Part shown: positions 6,986-16,254 of the stretch, piece after piece
Numbering within the stretch: position 1 is the first letter of the stretch
Layout: each line of letters begins with the position of its first letter
Source of the DNA: Bacteroidota bacterium
GTDB taxonomy: Bacteria; Bacteroidota; Bacteroidia; Bacteroidales; Cfx3-03
Assembly: GCA_013390605.1 (NCBI GenBank)
Contig: JACAUB010000001.1
Coordinates: forward strand, 2,423,948 to 2,487,947
Direction: 5' to 3'
DNA: 64,000 nt
Program-made: the position numbers and the translations under genes
Notes under the pieces: generated by a model
Seen by the model: the letters and a program-made list of their open reading frames with translations, nothing else
Database searches by the model: none
What the model was told of the DNA's origin: nothing

Positions 6986-7957
6986 ATGAAAAGAATCACA
7001 ATAATAGGTTTCGTTTTAATGGCCGTATTTACGGCCTTTTTCATAAATGCTACATTGCCTTTGCTTGGCGATGATCAGAATGAGCGTGACTTTCATAATT
7101 CGTATAAGATCTATTCTGTGCCTATTCCATACAGACTTGATTTTGCAGGAGAGAATGTTCCGCTGGAATATGCATTTGTTCGCGAGAATCTGGACAGAGA
7201 AATATCGATTAATACCTATTGGGCCTCTGCTACAATGATCATATTCAAACGAGCTAATCGTTATATTCCTATAATGGAACCTATCTTTCGTAAATATGGC
7301 GTTCCGACTGATCTGGCTTATGTTGCAATGATTGAGAGCCAACTGTCGAATGTCATTTCACCCGCTGCTGCTGTTGGATTTTGGCAGTTTACAAAAGCTG
7401 CTGCTATTGAAAATGGACTGGAGGTGAACGATGAGGTGGATGAACGTTATAATATTCTGAAATCGACTGAAGCTGCTTGTAAGCTTTTTAAATCGTCGCA
7501 TGAAAGACTTGGAAGCTGGACGTTAGCTGCTGCAGCTTATAATGCAGGAAAGACTAGAGTATTAAGTGCGATGACAGATCAACAAATGCGTGATTTCTAT
7601 CATCTCTACCTTAACGATGAAACATCTCGTTACCTATATCGTATTCTGGCACTTAAACTAATTTGTAAAGAGCCTCAACGTTATGGTTTTTTACTGCGGA
7701 ATAAAGATTTACAGGCACCAATACCCATGGATCAGATAGTCATCGATTCACCGGTTGATGATCTGGTTGCTTTTGCCCGCAAGAATGGAGTCAATTATAA
7801 AATATTAAAAGATAACAACCCCTGGCTTAGAAAACCAAAGCTATCTAATCCTAAAAGAAAATCGTATATCATTCAATTGCCTAAACCGGGATATCTGCTT
7901 TACGATAAACAACAACGTGTAATATCGCATCCCGACGATATGTTTAAAGGTTTCTGA
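6986..7957 (+). CDS. membrane-bound lytic murein transglycosylase (MltD-like, SLT domain)
   Basis: This 323-aa exported protein cleaves peptidoglycan between MurNAc and GlcNAc with 1,6-anhydro product formation, judged by its SLT family. An N-terminal hydrophobic signal/anchor spans residues about 4-22. The SLT domain (about 95-215) shows [20 protein letters not shown] with the catalytic glutamate, the GxWQFT-like FWQFTKAAA, and [12 protein letters not shown]. The C-terminal part (about 245-305) resembles a single degenerate LysM-type module ([19 protein letters not shown]). The ATG at 6986 is preferred to an in-frame TTG at 6980. It lies between rfbC (72 nt gap) and uvrA (5 nt gap), so it may be transcribed with uvrA. 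Confidence 0.88.
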   Translation: MKRITIIGFVLMAVFTAFFINATLPLLGDDQNERDFHNSYKIYSVPIPYRLDFAGENVPLEYAFVRENLDREISINTYWASATMIIFKRANRYIPIMEPIFRKYGVPTDLAYVAMIESQLSNVISPAAAVGFWQFTKAAAIENGLEVNDEVDERYNILKSTEAACKLFKSSHERLGSWTLAAAAYNAGKTRVLSAMTDQQMRDFYHLYLNDETSRYLYRILALKLICKEPQRYGFLLRNKDLQAPIPMDQIVIDSPVDDLVAFARKNGVNYKILKDNNPWLRKPKLSNPKRKSYIIQLPKPGYLLYDKQQRVISHPDDMFKGF

Positions 7958-7962
7958 TCAAT

Positions 7963-10812
7963 ATGACAAATAATAACGAACCCATCGACGGAGAAGAATT
8001 CCTGGAGGTATCAGGTGCCAGAGTGCATAACCTGAAAAACATTGATATCACCATTCCACGAAATAAACTGGTAGTGATTACCGGTTTAAGTGGTAGTGGA
8101 AAATCGTCGTTGGCATTCGATACTATTTATGCTGAAGGACAACGCAGATATATGGAGACTTTTTCTGCTTATGCCCGTCAGTTTATGGGGAATCTGGAAC
8201 GTCCTGATGTAGATAAAATAACCGGATTAAGTCCGGTAATCTCCATCGAACAGAAATCGACCAATAAGAATCCAAGATCGACTGTAGGCACCATAACTGA
8301 GGTTTACGACTTTATGCGTCTGCTCTACGCACGTATTGGTGAAGCACACTCCTACCTTACGGGGAAAAAGATGATTCGCTATTCAGAGGGTCAGATTATC
8401 GATTTGATTAATGAGGATTATAAAGATAAGACGATTCTGCTGCTAGCTCCATTGATAAAAGGACGCAAGGGACATTACAGAGAATTATTTGAACAGGTTA
8501 GAAAACAGGGTTTCTTAAAGGTTAGAGTAGATGGCGAGATAAAAGAAATAGTCTTCGCTATGCAGCTCGATCGTTATAAGATTCATGATATTGAACTGGT
8601 TATCGATAAACTGAAAATTGTTGGAGATAACAAAAAGCGATTAGCCGAATCAGTTGAGACTGCTCTTCGCCATGGAAAAGGGGCTTTAATGGTGTATAAT
8701 GAGGCGAATTCGGAGGCTAAATATCTTAGCAAGCTCCTGATGGACCCTGAATCGGGCATCTCATACGATGAACCTGAACCCAACTCTTTTTCATTTAACT
8801 CACCTTATGGTGCTTGCCCACGCTGCAATGGGTTAGGACATATCACAGAACTCGATCTGAATAAGATTATACCGGATCCGGAAATCAGCATTAAGCGAGG
8901 AGGTATTGCGCCATTGGGAGAATATCGTCCGATATGGATTTTCAAACAAATTGAGGCTATCGCTGAGAAGTATGGATTTTCAATTGATACACCTATCAAC
9001 GACATACCCGAAAAGGCTTTTAATATCATTTTATATGGCTCTGACGAGGTTTTCAAAGTAAAGAACGACTATCTGGGTGTTCAGTCAGCCTATGCGCTTA
9101 GCTTTGATGGTATCGTAAACTTTATTCAAAACCAAAGTAGTGAAACTACCTCAAAGAACCTGCAAAAGTGGGCCGGTGGTTTTATGAATAAAGTTGTATG
9201 TCCTGAATGTAAAGGCAATCGATTAAAAGATGAATCGCTTCACTACCTGATTGCTGATAAAAACATTGCCAATCTGGCAAACATGGATTTGATTGAACTA
9301 TCCGCATGGTTTGAGAACCTGGATGATTTGCTAGATCAACGACAAATTACGATAGGCACTGAAATTATTCGCGAAATAAAAGTCAGGATTCAATTTTTAC
9401 TCAATGTGGGCCTTGATTATCTTTCATTGAATCGTTCTGCCCGGAGTCTTTCGGGTGGTGAAAGTCAACGCATCAGGTTAGCTACTCAAATCGGTTCTCA
9501 ACTGGTAGGCGTACTTTATATTTTGGATGAACCCAGTATCGGACTCCATCAAAGAGACAATCATCGACTGATAAAAGCGCTTCAGGATCTGCGCGATATT
9601 GGTAATTCTGTGATAGTTGTTGAACATGATAAGGATATGATTCTGGCGGCTGATTATGTAATTGATATCGGTCCGGGTGCAGGTAGATTGGGTGGAAAAG
9701 TTGTAGGTGCAGGGACACCTTCTGACATACATGATTGTAAAAGTCTAACCTGTCAATATTTAAATGGAACCCGGAGGATTGAGGTTCCTGAAAAAAGAAG
9801 AAAAGGGAATGGAAATTCACTGATTCTGTCCAATGCAACCGGTAACAATTTAAAGAATGTTACGCTGAAGTTGCCTTTAGGTATGTTTGTTTGTATAACA
9901 GGAGTTTCAGGGAGTGGAAAATCTACGCTCATCAACGAAACCCTCTTTCCAATTTTAAATAAGGTCTTTTTCAGATCGGAAGAAACGCCACTCCCCTATC
10001 AATCGATAGATGGATTTTCGAATATCGATAAGGTTGTCGACATTGATCAATCACCAATTGGCCGTACACCGCGCTCTAATCCGGCCACCTATGTTGGTGT
10101 ATTCGACGAAATAAGAAAACTATTTACCCATATACCGGAATCAAAAATCAGAGGATATCAGCCTGGACGTTTCTCATTTAATGTAAAAGGTGGAAGATGC
10201 GAAACCTGTAAAGGTGCTGGTGTTCAATCGATCGAAATGAACTTTCTACCTGATGTACAGGTTATATGCCCTACTTGCAACGGAAAAAGATATAACAGAG
10301 AAACGCTTGAAGTTCGCTATAAAGGGAAGTCGATCAATGATGTATTGAACCTGACGATTGATCAGGCAGTAGAGTACTTCGACAATATTCCTTCTATCAT
10401 CCATAAAATAAAGACACTGCATGATGTTGGTCTGGGATATATTACACTTGGTCAACAATCGACCACACTGTCAGGAGGAGAGGCTCAGCGGGTAAAACTG
10501 GCTACGGAACTCTCAAGAAAAGATACAGGGAAAACCTTATATATATTGGATGAACCGACGACAGGACTTCATTTTGAAGATGTAAAAGTGTTGCTCGATG
10601 TATTGAATAAGTTGGTTGAAAAAGGGAATACTATTCTTGTGATTGAACATAACATGGAGGTAATAAAAGTTGCAGACTGGATCATTGATCTCGGCCCTGA
10701 AGGAGGTGAACGTGGTGGCAGGATTATTGCCGAAGGAACACCTGAAGAGATTATCCGAAACCCAAATAGCTTAACAGGATTGTATTTGAAAGAAGAACTG
10801 TCGATCAGTTAG
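7963..10812 (+). CDS. uvrA: UvrABC excinuclease subunit A
   Basis: This is the damage-recognition ATPase of nucleotide excision repair. At 949 aa it is full length. It has two ABC modules: Walker [10 protein letters not shown] near residue 41 and GVSGSGKST near residue 647, with signature [14 protein letters not shown] and [12 protein letters not shown] in the first and [15 protein letters not shown] and [11 protein letters not shown] in the second. Zinc-binding cysteine pairs are visible in [28 protein letters not shown] and [10 protein letters not shown]. All catalytic and zinc motifs look intact. It starts five bases after the transglycosylase stop. Confidence 0.98.
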   Translation: MTNNNEPIDGEEFLEVSGARVHNLKNIDITIPRNKLVVITGLSGSGKSSLAFDTIYAEGQRRYMETFSAYARQFMGNLERPDVDKITGLSPVISIEQKSTNKNPRSTVGTITEVYDFMRLLYARIGEAHSYLTGKKMIRYSEGQIIDLINEDYKDKTILLLAPLIKGRKGHYRELFEQVRKQGFLKVRVDGEIKEIVFAMQLDRYKIHDIELVIDKLKIVGDNKKRLAESVETALRHGKGALMVYNEANSEAKYLSKLLMDPESGISYDEPEPNSFSFNSPYGACPRCNGLGHITELDLNKIIPDPEISIKRGGIAPLGEYRPIWIFKQIEAIAEKYGFSIDTPINDIPEKAFNIILYGSDEVFKVKNDYLGVQSAYALSFDGIVNFIQNQSSETTSKNLQKWAGGFMNKVVCPECKGNRLKDESLHYLIADKNIANLANMDLIELSAWFENLDDLLDQRQITIGTEIIREIKVRIQFLLNVGLDYLSLNRSARSLSGGESQRIRLATQIGSQLVGVLYILDEPSIGLHQRDNHRLIKALQDLRDIGNSVIVVEHDKDMILAADYVIDIGPGAGRLGGKVVGAGTPSDIHDCKSLTCQYLNGTRRIEVPEKRRKGNGNSLILSNATGNNLKNVTLKLPLGMFVCITGVSGSGKSTLINETLFPILNKVFFRSEETPLPYQSIDGFSNIDKVVDIDQSPIGRTPRSNPATYVGVFDEIRKLFTHIPESKIRGYQPGRFSFNVKGGRCETCKGAGVQSIEMNFLPDVQVICPTCNGKRYNRETLEVRYKGKSINDVLNLTIDQAVEYFDNIPSIIHKIKTLHDVGLGYITLGQQSTTLSGGEAQRVKLATELSRKDTGKTLYILDEPTTGLHFEDVKVLLDVLNKLVEKGNTILVIEHNMEVIKVADWIIDLGPEGGERGGRIIAEGTPEEIIRNPNSLTGLYLKEELSIS

Positions 10813-10956
10813 TTCATTGTAATGCAATAGTCTTATTATCAATACACAGTAACATGTTATCGATTTTCAACAACGAAAGAAATCGTTTGTTTATATTATA
10901 TATTTTTCAGACTTTTGGAGTCTAAATTTTCTTTACAAAACTTAATTATACTATAC

Positions 10957-11688
10957 ATGCAAATGGATATCATTAATCGGGATGATGATCGCGAAGAGCT
11001 GCTTAATGAAGTATTTAAGCCTAAATCGTGGAGTGAAATCAAATCGAACGACTCGTGGTCTGTATTTAAAATCATGGCAGAAGTAGTTGGAGGATTTGAA
11101 AAACTAACCAGAATTGGACCGTGTGTCACCATGTTTGGTTCTGCACGCACAAAACCTGGTTCACCCTATTACAGATTAGCTGAAGAAATTGCCTATCTCT
11201 TGACTAAAAAGGGATTTGGAATCATATCCGGTGGAGGCCCTGGTATCATGGAAGCTGCTAATAAAGCTGCTCATTTTGCTGCCGGAAAATCAGTAGGATT
11301 AAACATTGAACTGCCGTTTGAACAACATCCCAATGCATTTATTGATCCGGATAAGCTGATATCTTTCGATTTCTTCTTCGTTCGTAAACTGATGTTTATG
11401 AAATATTCGCAAGGATACATTGTTATGCCGGGTGGTTTTGGAACATTAGATGAATTTTTCGAAGCTGTTACTTTAATGCAAACCCACAAAATGATCACTT
11501 TTCCTATCGTTATGGTAGGCAAAAAATATTGGGGTGGTTTGATCGACTGGATGCAAGAGAAGCTGGTTGATGAGCACAATGTGAATCCAGACGATATGAA
11601 TATCTTTACGCTTGTTGATAGTGCAGATGAAGCCGTAAAAGTTATTGAAGAGTTTTATACAAAATATGAATTGAAGCCTAATTTTTAA
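10957..11688 (+). CDS. LOG-family protein (nucleotide 5'-monophosphate phosphoribohydrolase-like)
   Basis: This Rossmann-like protein of about 243 aa belongs to the LOG/TIGR00730 family. Members remove ribose 5-phosphate from cytokinin-type or other nucleoside monophosphates. The family signatures are present: GSARTKPGSPYY, SGGGPGIMEAANKAA in the nucleotide-binding region, and the catalytic PGGFGTLDEFFEAVTL (PGGxGTxxE). The frame is open from a TTG at 10915, but the ATG at 10957 is more likely; a second ATG lies at 10963. Substrate in bacteria is usually AMP-like; lysine-decarboxylase labels for this family are misannotations. Confidence 0.85.
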   Translation: MQMDIINRDDDREELLNEVFKPKSWSEIKSNDSWSVFKIMAEVVGGFEKLTRIGPCVTMFGSARTKPGSPYYRLAEEIAYLLTKKGFGIISGGGPGIMEAANKAAHFAAGKSVGLNIELPFEQHPNAFIDPDKLISFDFFFVRKLMFMKYSQGYIVMPGGFGTLDEFFEAVTLMQTHKMITFPIVMVGKKYWGGLIDWMQEKLVDEHNVNPDDMNIFTLVDSADEAVKVIEEFYTKYELKPNF

Positions 11689-11762
11689 GCTTCTTTCATC
11701 TAAATATCAGAATTTTACCTTCATCAATAGCAATACTTTTGAACAGATAAATTCTATTTTTA

Positions 11763-11841
11763 GTCATTTCGGCCGCAAGAAGAAACTTGCTATTGAGTGA
11801 AGATATTCATTCAATAGATTTCTCCTTGCGGCCGAAATGCT
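11763..11841. repeat. dispersed hairpin element, copy A
   Basis: CATTTCGGCCGCAAG (11765-11779) and CTTGCGGCCGAAATG (11825-11839) are perfect 15-bp inverted arms. An inner AGAAA/TTTCT and CTATTGA/TCAATAG extend the stem. The left end GTCATTTCGGCC matches the shared module found also near 30021, 45361 and 51646. It lies 75 bp downstream of the LOG gene and may end its transcript. No protein is encoded. Confidence 0.8.
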
Positions 11842-11940
11842 GTTATGTATCATTGTCTTTTTTTGTGTCCATATTATTTTTTTACCGTAATTTGAAAAAA
11901 ACAGATTAAAACAAAGAATAAGAAAAGAAGAAACCCAACA

Positions 11941-12252
11941 ATGAAAAAGGTAAAAATTACACTTTCAGGGTCTGAATTAAGACAATTTACGGAAATTTTA
12001 AAATTGGTTCAAATAGTTGAATTTTCATATCAACTAGAAGCACTTGCCGTAAACGAATTGATACTACATCTATATTTGAAGTTTGTAAAACGTTTATTAA
12101 CAGTTAAATCATTGCAGAATACAATTCGGCTTACGATGTCAGAATCATGGGCAATACAACTATTTTATGCTTCACTACCCGTTGAGCCTGCTCCATATGA
12201 GTTTGCTCTCATGCAAAAAATTATGGGAGAAATTGATAAACAGACTTTATAA
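11941..12252 (+). CDS. hypothetical protein, 103 aa
   Basis: This is an ATG-started frame beginning MKKVKITLSGSELRQFTEIL. It is predicted to be mostly helical, with hydrophobic stretches (KLVQIVEFSYQLEALAVNELILHLYLKF) that look like buried helices rather than membrane spans. I do not recognise a family. Codon choice and amino-acid mix look like a real gene, in contrast to the very A/T-rich frames that follow. It stands alone, between hairpin element A and a long AT-rich gap. Confidence 0.55.
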   Translation: MKKVKITLSGSELRQFTEILKLVQIVEFSYQLEALAVNELILHLYLKFVKRLLTVKSLQNTIRLTMSESWAIQLFYASLPVEPAPYEFALMQKIMGEIDKQTL

Positions 12253-13030
12253 CAAATATTTATACTACAAACTATACATTTTATCTATTTTATTATTTAA
12301 TAACACTATAAAAACAATAAATATCAATTTTGTTTTTAAATACTTTACAATATTTAAAACTGCAAAAAAATAATTCAAAAAAAATTAAAAAAAAATTAAC
12401 AGTTTTTACCAACATACTAAAAGAGAGTATAAATTTGCGACGGTTATTTTTTATAATCGAGGGAGAAAAAACAAGTGATAATAATTTCGTTATTTGGAAA
12501 ATATTGAATCGATCATCGAGTTCAATAATTAAAGAATAAAAGCATTAAAAAGAAAATAAGAAAGTTGAATTACGAAAACAAAAAAACAAAGAAACTTTCT
12601 TTTTGAAATTTAAATATTTTGAAATTATCATTTTTTTGAAACAAAATAAAAAAGAGAATAAAAGTATCCTTTGGAGTCAAAGTATCTCGGGAAAAAACTT
12701 ATTGATTATGACTGAATTTTCAACATTTACTAACATAAAAACTAGCATAAAATTGCATTTCTTCGGTATAGATTGTTCGAATTATGGTGAAAAGAATAGA
12801 TTTCCAAGTCAAATACTAAAATCGTATAAACAAGATTTACAACATATTAACTTCAAATAATATTTTTTTTATCAAGATGAACGAATATCTTGACTGATTA
12901 TTAAAAGATTCACGTTAAACCAATTTATTTTTTTTTGTAAATTTACTCACTCAAACTCTTAAAACGCGTGAATGAATTCATGCTCAAATTAAAACCATTA
13001 ATGAATTAACAACCAAAAACAGAATAAAAA
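12253..13030. other. AT-rich intergenic region, possible small RNA
   Basis: About 780 nt of very AT-rich DNA. Short frames here encode lysine/isoleucine/asparagine-rich peptides with no family resemblance and are probably not genes. An exact TAnnTTTG match (TAAATTTG, 12430-12437) is followed by an imperfect palindrome at 12504-12525 (TTGAATCGAT with ATCGAGTTCAA). A 9-bp stem with a long loop lies at 12558-12601 (AAGAAAGTT with AACTTTCTT) and is followed by Ts. Together these could delimit a short non-coding transcript of roughly 160 nt, but this is weak. GTAAATTTAC at 12937-12946 is a palindrome that may be part of the exbB promoter. Confidence 0.4.
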
Positions 13031-13846
13031 ATGAAAGCAACAAAAACAACAAAAACAACTAAAAAAAGCAGAGTTGGATTCGCGTCACTGGTTATTCCTT
13101 TAGCCTTAGTTGCCGCAACTTGTATTTTCCTTTTCGTAATGGGAGATGGATCTCACTTTATGGGAGGAAACAGTAAGAATGCACCATTACCAGGAGATTA
13201 CTTCGGTACAGTTTACAAAGGTGGATTTATCGTACCTATCATTATGACATTGTTGATTTCTGTAGTAACATTCGCAGTAGAACGTTATATCACTATCAGC
13301 CGTGCATCTGGTAAAGGTAAAGTTGAGATTTTCGTTCATAATATCAAGGGTCTTCTTGAAAAGAACGATATCGAAGCTGCATTAGAAGCTTGCGACAAAC
13401 AAAGAGGTTCTGTAGCTAACGTAATCCGTGCGGTTGTTGTTAAATACCGTAACTTGGAAAAAGAAGATGCTATGACAAAAGAACAAAAATTAACTTCATT
13501 ACAGAAAGAAATTGAAGAAGCTACTTCACTTGAACTTCCTAGTCTTGAAGAAAATTTAGTAATTCTTGCTACTTTCACTTCACTTGGAACTCTTTTAGGA
13601 CTTCTTGGAACAGTACTTGGTATGATCCGTTCATTTGCAGCTTTAGCAAATGCTGGTTCTCCTGACTCAGTCGCTCTTTCAACAGGTATCTCTGAAGCAC
13701 TTGTAAATACCGCATTTGGTATCGGTACTTCAGCATTAGCAATGATCTCTTACAGTTACTTCACTTCAAAAATCGACAAGCTTACTTATAGCATCGACGA
13801 AGCTGGATTCAGCATCGTACAATCGTATGCTGCAAACCATAAATAA
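13031..13846 (+). CDS. exbB: ExbB/TolQ-family proton channel protein
   Basis: This inner-membrane component uses the proton gradient to energise TonB. The 271-aa protein has an N-terminal hydrophobic segment (about residues 19-38), then a second (about 64-86, GGFIVPIIMTLLISVVTFAV). A cytoplasmic helical domain follows, and then the conserved paired helices of the MotA/TolQ/ExbB domain, LGTLLGLLGTVLGMIRSFAA (near 190) and NTAFGIGTSALAMISYSYF (near 230). It is the first gene of an operon with two exbD genes, tonB, a PstS-like lipoprotein and a TPR protein. A GTAAATTTAC-containing promoter-like region lies about 85 bp upstream. The extra N-terminal hydrophobic segment is common in Bacteroidota ExbB proteins. 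Confidence 0.92.
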   Translation: MKATKTTKTTKKSRVGFASLVIPLALVAATCIFLFVMGDGSHFMGGNSKNAPLPGDYFGTVYKGGFIVPIIMTLLISVVTFAVERYITISRASGKGKVEIFVHNIKGLLEKNDIEAALEACDKQRGSVANVIRAVVVKYRNLEKEDAMTKEQKLTSLQKEIEEATSLELPSLEENLVILATFTSLGTLLGLLGTVLGMIRSFAALANAGSPDSVALSTGISEALVNTAFGIGTSALAMISYSYFTSKIDKLTYSIDEAGFSIVQSYAANHK

Positions 13847-13864
13847 TCTAACAAGCAACCAATT

Positions 13865-14485
13865 ATGCCAAAAGTAAAAATTGCTCGAAAGAGTACGGTG
13901 GTCGATATGACTGCCATGTGTGATGTGGCCTTCTTGTTGCTGACGTTCTTTATGCTAACATCAAAAATGACTTCTCAGGATCCTATAAAGATCACAACAC
14001 CTACATCAATTTCAGAAATCAAACTTCCTGAAAGCAATGTATTAACCATTCTGGTTGATAAAACAGGAAAAGTTTATTTCGGTGTAGATGGACAGGGAAA
14101 TCGTTTAGCTGTTCTTAATAAGATTGGGGATACTTATAAAACAAAATTCACAGTTGCAGAACAGAAGCAATTTAGCTTGGTTAATTCATTTGGTGTTCCT
14201 ATCGAAAGATTGCATCAATATCTTGGATTGAAAACCGCTGATCGTGATGCATATCAATCAAGATTAGGCATGCCTGCTGATTCAACAAATAATGAGTTGA
14301 AGGCATGGGTCAAGATTACAAATGATAACTTTGTTGCAAACAGTACGCAATACAAGATAGCTATCAAAGCTGATAATGGTACTCCTTATCCTAAAATAAG
14401 ACAGGTGATAAAGACATTACAAGATTTAAGTCTGAATCGCTTCAACTTAATTACAGGTCTTGAAGAAGCTCCAAAAGATTTATAA
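13865..14485 (+). CDS. exbD: ExbD/TolR-family protein 1
   Basis: This is a single-span inner-membrane partner of ExbB. The 206-aa protein has a short N-terminal tail, then VVDMTAMCDVAFLLLTFFML, the ExbD transmembrane helix with the essential proton-carrying aspartate, followed by a periplasmic domain. The periplasmic part is longer than in E. coli ExbD (141 aa) and carries an insertion around residues 85-150. It ends with the typical PYPKIRQVIKTLQDLSLNRF helix region. It lies 18 nt after exbB. Confidence 0.9.
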   Translation: MPKVKIARKSTVVDMTAMCDVAFLLLTFFMLTSKMTSQDPIKITTPTSISEIKLPESNVLTILVDKTGKVYFGVDGQGNRLAVLNKIGDTYKTKFTVAEQKQFSLVNSFGVPIERLHQYLGLKTADRDAYQSRLGMPADSTNNELKAWVKITNDNFVANSTQYKIAIKADNGTPYPKIRQVIKTLQDLSLNRFNLITGLEEAPKDL

Positions 14486-14508
14486 TCACATTTTTAAAAC
14501 GATAAATA

Positions 14509-15132
14509 ATGGCTGAATTAGCTCCCGGGGGAGGTGGCGGACATAAAGACGGTAAGAAAAGGACAAAAAAACTATCAACTCGAGTTGACTTAACTCCAAT
14601 GGTAGACTTAGGTTTTCTTCTTATTACGTTCTTCATGCTTGCTACTACCCTTATCAAGCCCCAGACAATGGAAATCAGTATGCCAAGTAATAAAAAGGTA
14701 GATGAAAAAGACAAATCGGAAGTTAAGGCCTCAAAGGCTATAACAATCGTGATGGCTAAAAACAATAAAATCTTCTACTACTTTGGTATTCGGGAAAAAG
14801 GTATAGACCCTAAAGTAGTCGAGACTGATTATTCAAAGACTGGAATTCGTAAGATGTTACTGGACCGAAATTCTATTGTTGTTGCCGATATAAAAGAACT
14901 CAAAGCTCAAAAAGAAAAATTGCGCATGTCAGATGAGCAGTATAAAGCAAAGGCCAAAGAGTTAAGAGGTAATAAAGAAGCTCCCTCAGTAATGATCAAA
15001 GCTACCGACGAAGCAAACTACAAAAACCTTGTAGATATGCTCGACGAAATGCAGATTTGCAATATCAGCAAATATGCAATTATGGACATTTCACAAACGG
15101 ACAAAGACCTGATCAAGCCATTGGATAAATAA
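14509..15132 (+). CDS. exbD: ExbD/TolR-family protein 2
   Basis: This is a second ExbD paralogue of 207 aa. It has a glycine-rich and basic cytoplasmic N-terminus (PGGGGGHKDGKKRTKKLS), then VDLTPMVDLGFLLITFFMLA with the conserved aspartate, and an extended periplasmic region with a charged coiled-coil-like insertion (residues about 125-150, KELKAQKEKLRMSDEQ). It closes with NLVDMLDEMQICNISKYAIM, the usual ExbD ending. Two non-identical ExbD copies next to one ExbB are typical of Bacteroidota and suggest a heterodimer in the ExbBD pore. Confidence 0.9.
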   Translation: MAELAPGGGGGHKDGKKRTKKLSTRVDLTPMVDLGFLLITFFMLATTLIKPQTMEISMPSNKKVDEKDKSEVKASKAITIVMAKNNKIFYYFGIREKGIDPKVVETDYSKTGIRKMLLDRNSIVVADIKELKAQKEKLRMSDEQYKAKAKELRGNKEAPSVMIKATDEANYKNLVDMLDEMQICNISKYAIMDISQTDKDLIKPLDK

Positions 15133-15181
15133 TCTAAGGCGAGATGATCCAACATCGTTTCACCAAAAAACTAATGAAAAA

Positions 15182-15976
15182 ATGAGTGCAAAAATAAATA
15201 TTTATTCAGAAAAGTGGTGCGATCTGGTTTTTGAAGGTAAAAATCAAACTTACGGTGCATTCGTGCTTCGTAAATTTAGAGATAACAGACACAAAACTGC
15301 TCTGATTATTACCTTAACGTTCTTCTTTCTTGCATTTACACTTCCTACTTTGCTAACTATCCTTGTTCCGAAACATAAATCTAAGAACACTGAAGTAACC
15401 GAGTTATTGGATTTAAAACTGGAAGAAAAGAAAGAACAGCCAAAAATTCCAGATGAACCTGAAAAATTGAAGGCTACTATCGCGTTTACACCTCCAGTTA
15501 TTAAACCGGATGATCAGGTAAAAGAAGAAATGAAATCACAGGACCAGTTAAATGACGCTCCTGTAAGCATTTCGATCGCCGACGTATCTGGTGACAATAC
15601 CGGAAAAGATATAGCTGAAGTTCAAGAAACGAAAAAAGTGGTTGAAGATGATGAAAAACCACTTCTCGTAGTTGAACAGAATCCTGAATTTCAGGGTGGT
15701 TTAGATGCGTTATTGAAGTATCTTCAAAAACACATCCAATATCCTGCTCTAGCTCAGGAATCAGGTATTCAGGGTACTGTATTCGTACAGTTCGTTGTAA
15801 GTAAAACCGGTAAAATTTCTAACGTAAAAGTATTACGTGGAATCGGTGGTGGTTGCGATGAAGAAGCCGTTCGCGTTACGAAAGAAATGCCAAACTGGAT
15901 CCCTGGACGTCAAAATGGACAACCGGTACCTGTAATGTTCCAGATACCTGTTAAGTTCCAACTACAGATGAATTAA
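15182..15976 (+). CDS. tonB: TonB-family energy transducer
   Basis: This 264-aa protein transmits ExbBD energy to outer-membrane TonB-dependent transporters. It has a cytoplasmic N-terminus with GKNQTYGAFVLRKFRDNRHK, which is frequent in Bacteroidota TonB proteins. One transmembrane helix follows (residues about 38-62), then a proline/lysine/glutamate-rich periplasmic linker (about 75-150). The C-terminal TonB domain (about 165-262) contains LLKYLQKHIQYPALAQESG, GTVFVQFVVSKTGKISNVKV and the closing VPVMFQIPVKFQL. It is co-oriented with the exb genes at 49 nt spacing. Confidence 0.92.
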   Translation: MSAKINIYSEKWCDLVFEGKNQTYGAFVLRKFRDNRHKTALIITLTFFFLAFTLPTLLTILVPKHKSKNTEVTELLDLKLEEKKEQPKIPDEPEKLKATIAFTPPVIKPDDQVKEEMKSQDQLNDAPVSISIADVSGDNTGKDIAEVQETKKVVEDDEKPLLVVEQNPEFQGGLDALLKYLQKHIQYPALAQESGIQGTVFVQFVVSKTGKISNVKVLRGIGGGCDEEAVRVTKEMPNWIPGRQNGQPVPVMFQIPVKFQLQMN

Positions 15977-15999
15977 TAACCCCAATAATCTATTCTTTA

Positions 16000-16254
16000 A
16001 TGGAAGATTTACCGGTTAAAAAATCAACAACCCCAAACCGGCTGAGAAATTCTCTCAGCTGGTTTGGTTATCTTATGCCTCTTGCATATATTGCATTAGG
16101 TTTGTTTTTTATGCTTAGTGAAAGGATGAAAGAAAACTTTATTCCTTCACAACGTTATGCAATAGGTGGTGTGATTATTGTTTATGGATTATTTCGTTCT
16201 TTTCGAATACTAAAATCTAAAAAAGATGATAAAAAAGATGAACAGTCCCTTTAA
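16000..16254 (+). CDS. small two-TM membrane protein in the TonB operon
   Basis: The 84-aa product has a basic N-terminus, one hydrophobic segment at about residues 23-40 (FGYLMPLAYIALGLFFML) and a second at about 52-66 (YAIGGVIIVYGLFRSF). It ends in a lysine/aspartate-rich tail (KSKKDDKKDEQ). It starts 23 nt after tonB and overlaps the next gene, so it belongs to the operon. I recall comparable small proteins in the same operon of other Bacteroidota but no function. Confidence 0.7.
   Translation: MEDLPVKKSTTPNRLRNSLSWFGYLMPLAYIALGLFFMLSERMKENFIPSQRYAIGGVIIVYGLFRSFRILKSKKDDKKDEQSL

Noticed and set aside
12330..12860. Plus-strand open frames of 69 and 85 codons in the AT-rich gap
   Set aside because: They are extremely rich in lysine, isoleucine and asparagine because of base composition and have no recognisable motif; the first starts inside a poly-A/T run.
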